Assembly: GCA_030833665.1 (NCBI GenBank)
Contig: JAURGT010000002.1
Span: 20,851 to 84,850, forward strand
DNA length: 64,000 bases
Origin: Miltoncostaeales bacterium
GTDB lineage: Bacteria; Actinomycetota; Thermoleophilia; Miltoncostaeales; Miltoncostaeaceae
Reading direction: 5' to 3'
Shown: positions 61,907 through 64,000 of the stretch, in pieces
Numbering within the stretch: position 1 is the first letter of the stretch
How the letters are laid out: each line of letters begins with the position of its first letter
The notes under the pieces: generated by a model
Databases searched by the model: none
What the model saw: the letters and a program-made list of their open reading frames with translations, nothing else
Told to the model about the DNA's origin: nothing
Made by a program: the position numbers and the translations under genes

Positions 61907-63739
61907 ATGACCAAGTCCGAGCTCCACCGCGAGTCAGCTCTCTCCCCCGACGGGCCCCTTGGTGTGGTGCGTGGTGGCCAGGCCCCCGCCCGACCGGCGG
62001 ATGAGGCCGAGAGGCTTGCCGACCTGCGCGAGTTGGGGGTGCTCGACTCCGGCCCGGACCCCGATCTGGAGTCGTTGGCCGACCTGGCGGCGCTCATCGC
62101 CGACACACGAATCGCCCTGCTCACGATCGTCGACGAGGACGAGCAGGTGTTCAAGGCGGCGATCGGCCTCGAGGCCGATCGCACTCCGCGTGACGTGTCG
62201 TTCTGCGGCCACGCGATCCTCGGGGGAGCGGACCCGATGATCGTCCCCGATGCGCGCCAGGACGCCCGCTTCGCCGACAACCCGCTGGTCACCGGTGATC
62301 CGAACGTCATCTTCTACGCCGGCATCCCGCTCCTGACGTCACGCGGGCATTCCATCGGAACGCTCTGCGTGGTCGACGACAAGCCCCGCGAGCTCTCGGA
62401 TCGCCAGCTCGCAGCACTCGAGCGCCTCGCGGGGCAGGCGGCAGCGGTCATCGAGGCCCGCGGTCGCGACCTTGCCGCGCGGCGCCGCGAGACCGCCGAT
62501 GGTGATGACTTCGACGAGCGCACCGGCCTGCCGATGCGCGACTCCATGGTGGCGCAGGTCGCGAGCGCGGGCCCCCTGCCTCCGATGTCATCGGCCGTGG
62601 CCATCCGCGCGGAGGAGATCGACGCCGCCGGTCCGCGCGCCGGCTTGATGGCCGACGGAGCCCTCGCGGCGGTCTCGCGGGCCATCCTCAGCAGCCTCCC
62701 GGCGTCAGCGCGCATGGCGCGGGCCTTCGGCACATTCGTCATCCTGCTGCCGGGAGCCGACGGCGCCGCCGCGCGTGCGGTTGTCGCGACCATCCGCAGC
62801 CGCCTGCGTGCGGCGATCGTCGTGGAGCCGTCGGTGTCCGTGCACGTGGGGCTCACGGCCGGCGTCGCCTCGGCGGGGCACGGCGTGGAGACTACGCCCG
62901 GGGACCTCGTCTCCGTGGCTGAGGAAGCCCTGCGCCAGGCACCCACCTTCGGGTTGACATGCATGGTCGTCGATGGGGACATCCAGGAGACGCGGGCGCG
63001 CACCGCGGCCATCCGGTCCGATCTCGCCGCCGCGGTCACCGAGGGGCAGCTGACGGTGCACTACCAGCCGATTGTCCGCCTGCCCGGGGGCGAGCCCATC
63101 GGAGCCGAGGCGCTCGTGCGCTGGCGGCACCCCGAGATGGGGCTGATCCCGCCTGATGAGTTCATCCCCTTCGCAGAGGACATGGGGATCATCCAGGAGA
63201 TCGATCGCTACGTGCTCCGCAGGGCCCTGAACGACCTCGCACGGGGGGCCTTGCCGGGCACCGAGGTGAGCGTGAACGTCTCGCCCGCGAGCATCCGGGC
63301 GGCGCTCCCCGACGTGGTGGAGTCCGATGTCCGCGAGGCACGGGTCACACCCAGCTCTCTCGTGCTCGAGCTCACGGAGCGCGTGCGCTTCGACCGCGAC
63401 CCCGATGTCGTGCAGATCCTCCGTGCCCTGGGCGATGCGGGCGTGCGCGTGGCGATCGACGACTTCGGAGCCGGCACCACCTCGCTCGCGCACCTGCGCA
63501 CTCTTCCGGTCTCGCGGCTCAAGCTCGACCGCTCGCTCATCACCGACCTCATCGGCCCGGATTCCGACCGCGCGAGCACGGTCGTGCGCACGCTTGCCGA
63601 GCTCGCGCAGCAACTCGGCATCGAGGTGCTCGCCGAAGGCGTGGAGGAAGCCGCGCAGCGCGACATCCTCATCGAGGCGGGCATCCCGCTCGCACAGGGC
63701 TACTTCTTCGGGCGCCCCGGGCCGCTGCACGAGGCCTGA
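61907..63739 (+). CDS. GAF - degenerate GGDEF - EAL protein (c-di-GMP phosphodiesterase)
   Basis: GAF region; RAFGTFVILLPGA in place of GGDEF; EAL domain IGAEALVRWRHPEMGLIPP..VAIDDFGAGTTSLAHLRTLPVSRLKLDRSLI..LAEGVEE. Confidence 0.9.
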   Translation: MTKSELHRESALSPDGPLGVVRGGQAPARPADEAERLADLRELGVLDSGPDPDLESLADLAALIADTRIALLTIVDEDEQVFKAAIGLEADRTPRDVSFCGHAILGGADPMIVPDARQDARFADNPLVTGDPNVIFYAGIPLLTSRGHSIGTLCVVDDKPRELSDRQLAALERLAGQAAAVIEARGRDLAARRRETADGDDFDERTGLPMRDSMVAQVASAGPLPPMSSAVAIRAEEIDAAGPRAGLMADGALAAVSRAILSSLPASARMARAFGTFVILLPGADGAAARAVVATIRSRLRAAIVVEPSVSVHVGLTAGVASAGHGVETTPGDLVSVAEEALRQAPTFGLTCMVVDGDIQETRARTAAIRSDLAAAVTEGQLTVHYQPIVRLPGGEPIGAEALVRWRHPEMGLIPPDEFIPFAEDMGIIQEIDRYVLRRALNDLARGALPGTEVSVNVSPASIRAALPDVVESDVREARVTPSSLVLELTERVRFDRDPDVVQILRALGDAGVRVAIDDFGAGTTSLAHLRTLPVSRLKLDRSLITDLIGPDSDRASTVVRTLAELAQQLGIEVLAEGVEEAAQRDILIEAGIPLAQGYFFGRPGPLHEA

Positions 63740-63751
63740 GCCTCCCGGCCG

Positions 63752-64000
63752 CTACTCGCGGCTGCGATCGACGTTCCATGTCACATGCGTTCCGCTCCCG
63801 GGCTTCAGCAGCGTCGGGATGGTGACCGCCAGGGTGGTGCAGCCCACGATGAACCAGTAGCCGATCGGGTACCACGGCATGGTCCATAGCGCGTCGGTGG
63901 CCGTGGGGTCGTAGCGGCGATCGATGAGCAGGGCCGCGGTGAGTTGGGCGATCGCGATGGTGAGGACGGCTGCCACCCAGCCCCACGGGAACGGGGTGAC
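63752..64000 (-). CDS. C-terminal end of a membrane protein resembling PgaC/IcaA-type GT2 synthases (partial)
   Basis: Minus-strand tail ..MPWYPIGYWFIVGCTTLAVTIPTLLKPGSGTHVTWNVDRSRE*. Confidence 0.45.
   Translation of the reverse strand, partial: VTPFPWGWVAAVLTIAIAQLTAALLIDRRYDPTATDALWTMPWYPIGYWFIVGCTTLAVTIPTLLKPGSGTHVTWNVDRSRE

Overview
High-GC actinobacterial chromosomal segment. The lineage looks like Thermoleophilia/Solirubrobacterales, but that is an inference from gene content and protein style, with no search run. It is almost entirely dense housekeeping sequence on both strands: an aroC-aroK-aroB-aroQ-pepP-efp-accB(fusion)-accC-nusB operon, then budA, dxs, tlyA-nadK-recN-pyrG, a DrrA-type ABC exporter, ctaA, mntH, copCD, xseAB, pdxST, yebC-ruvCAB, yajC-secDF, an ubiB-like kinase, recJ, rel, hyuAB, and thrC-moaD. 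No mobile element, CRISPR array, tRNA or rRNA was recognised. The strongest non-routine observations are: (1) a complete SAM-I (S-box) riboswitch with a readable promoter and a translational (SD-sequestering) OFF platform. It lies upstream of a threonine-synthase-like PLP enzyme that is translationally coupled to a di-glycine-ended MoaD/ThiS-like sulfur carrier, which suggests a carrier-protein-dependent homocysteine/methionine branch rather than threonine synthesis. (2) An AccB biotin carrier fused behind a full-length OadA/pyruvate-carboxylase-type carboxyltransferase domain whose metal/carboxylysine residues appear lost. (3) A +1 frameshift in dxs. (4) A recurrent TANNNT box 6-9 nt before start codons (leaderless transcription). 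(5) Four convergent gene pairs overlapping exactly on CTAG. (6) Two likely CTG starts in CTGA stop/start overlaps. (7) Two divergent ORFs starting within one palindrome, CATGGCCATG.
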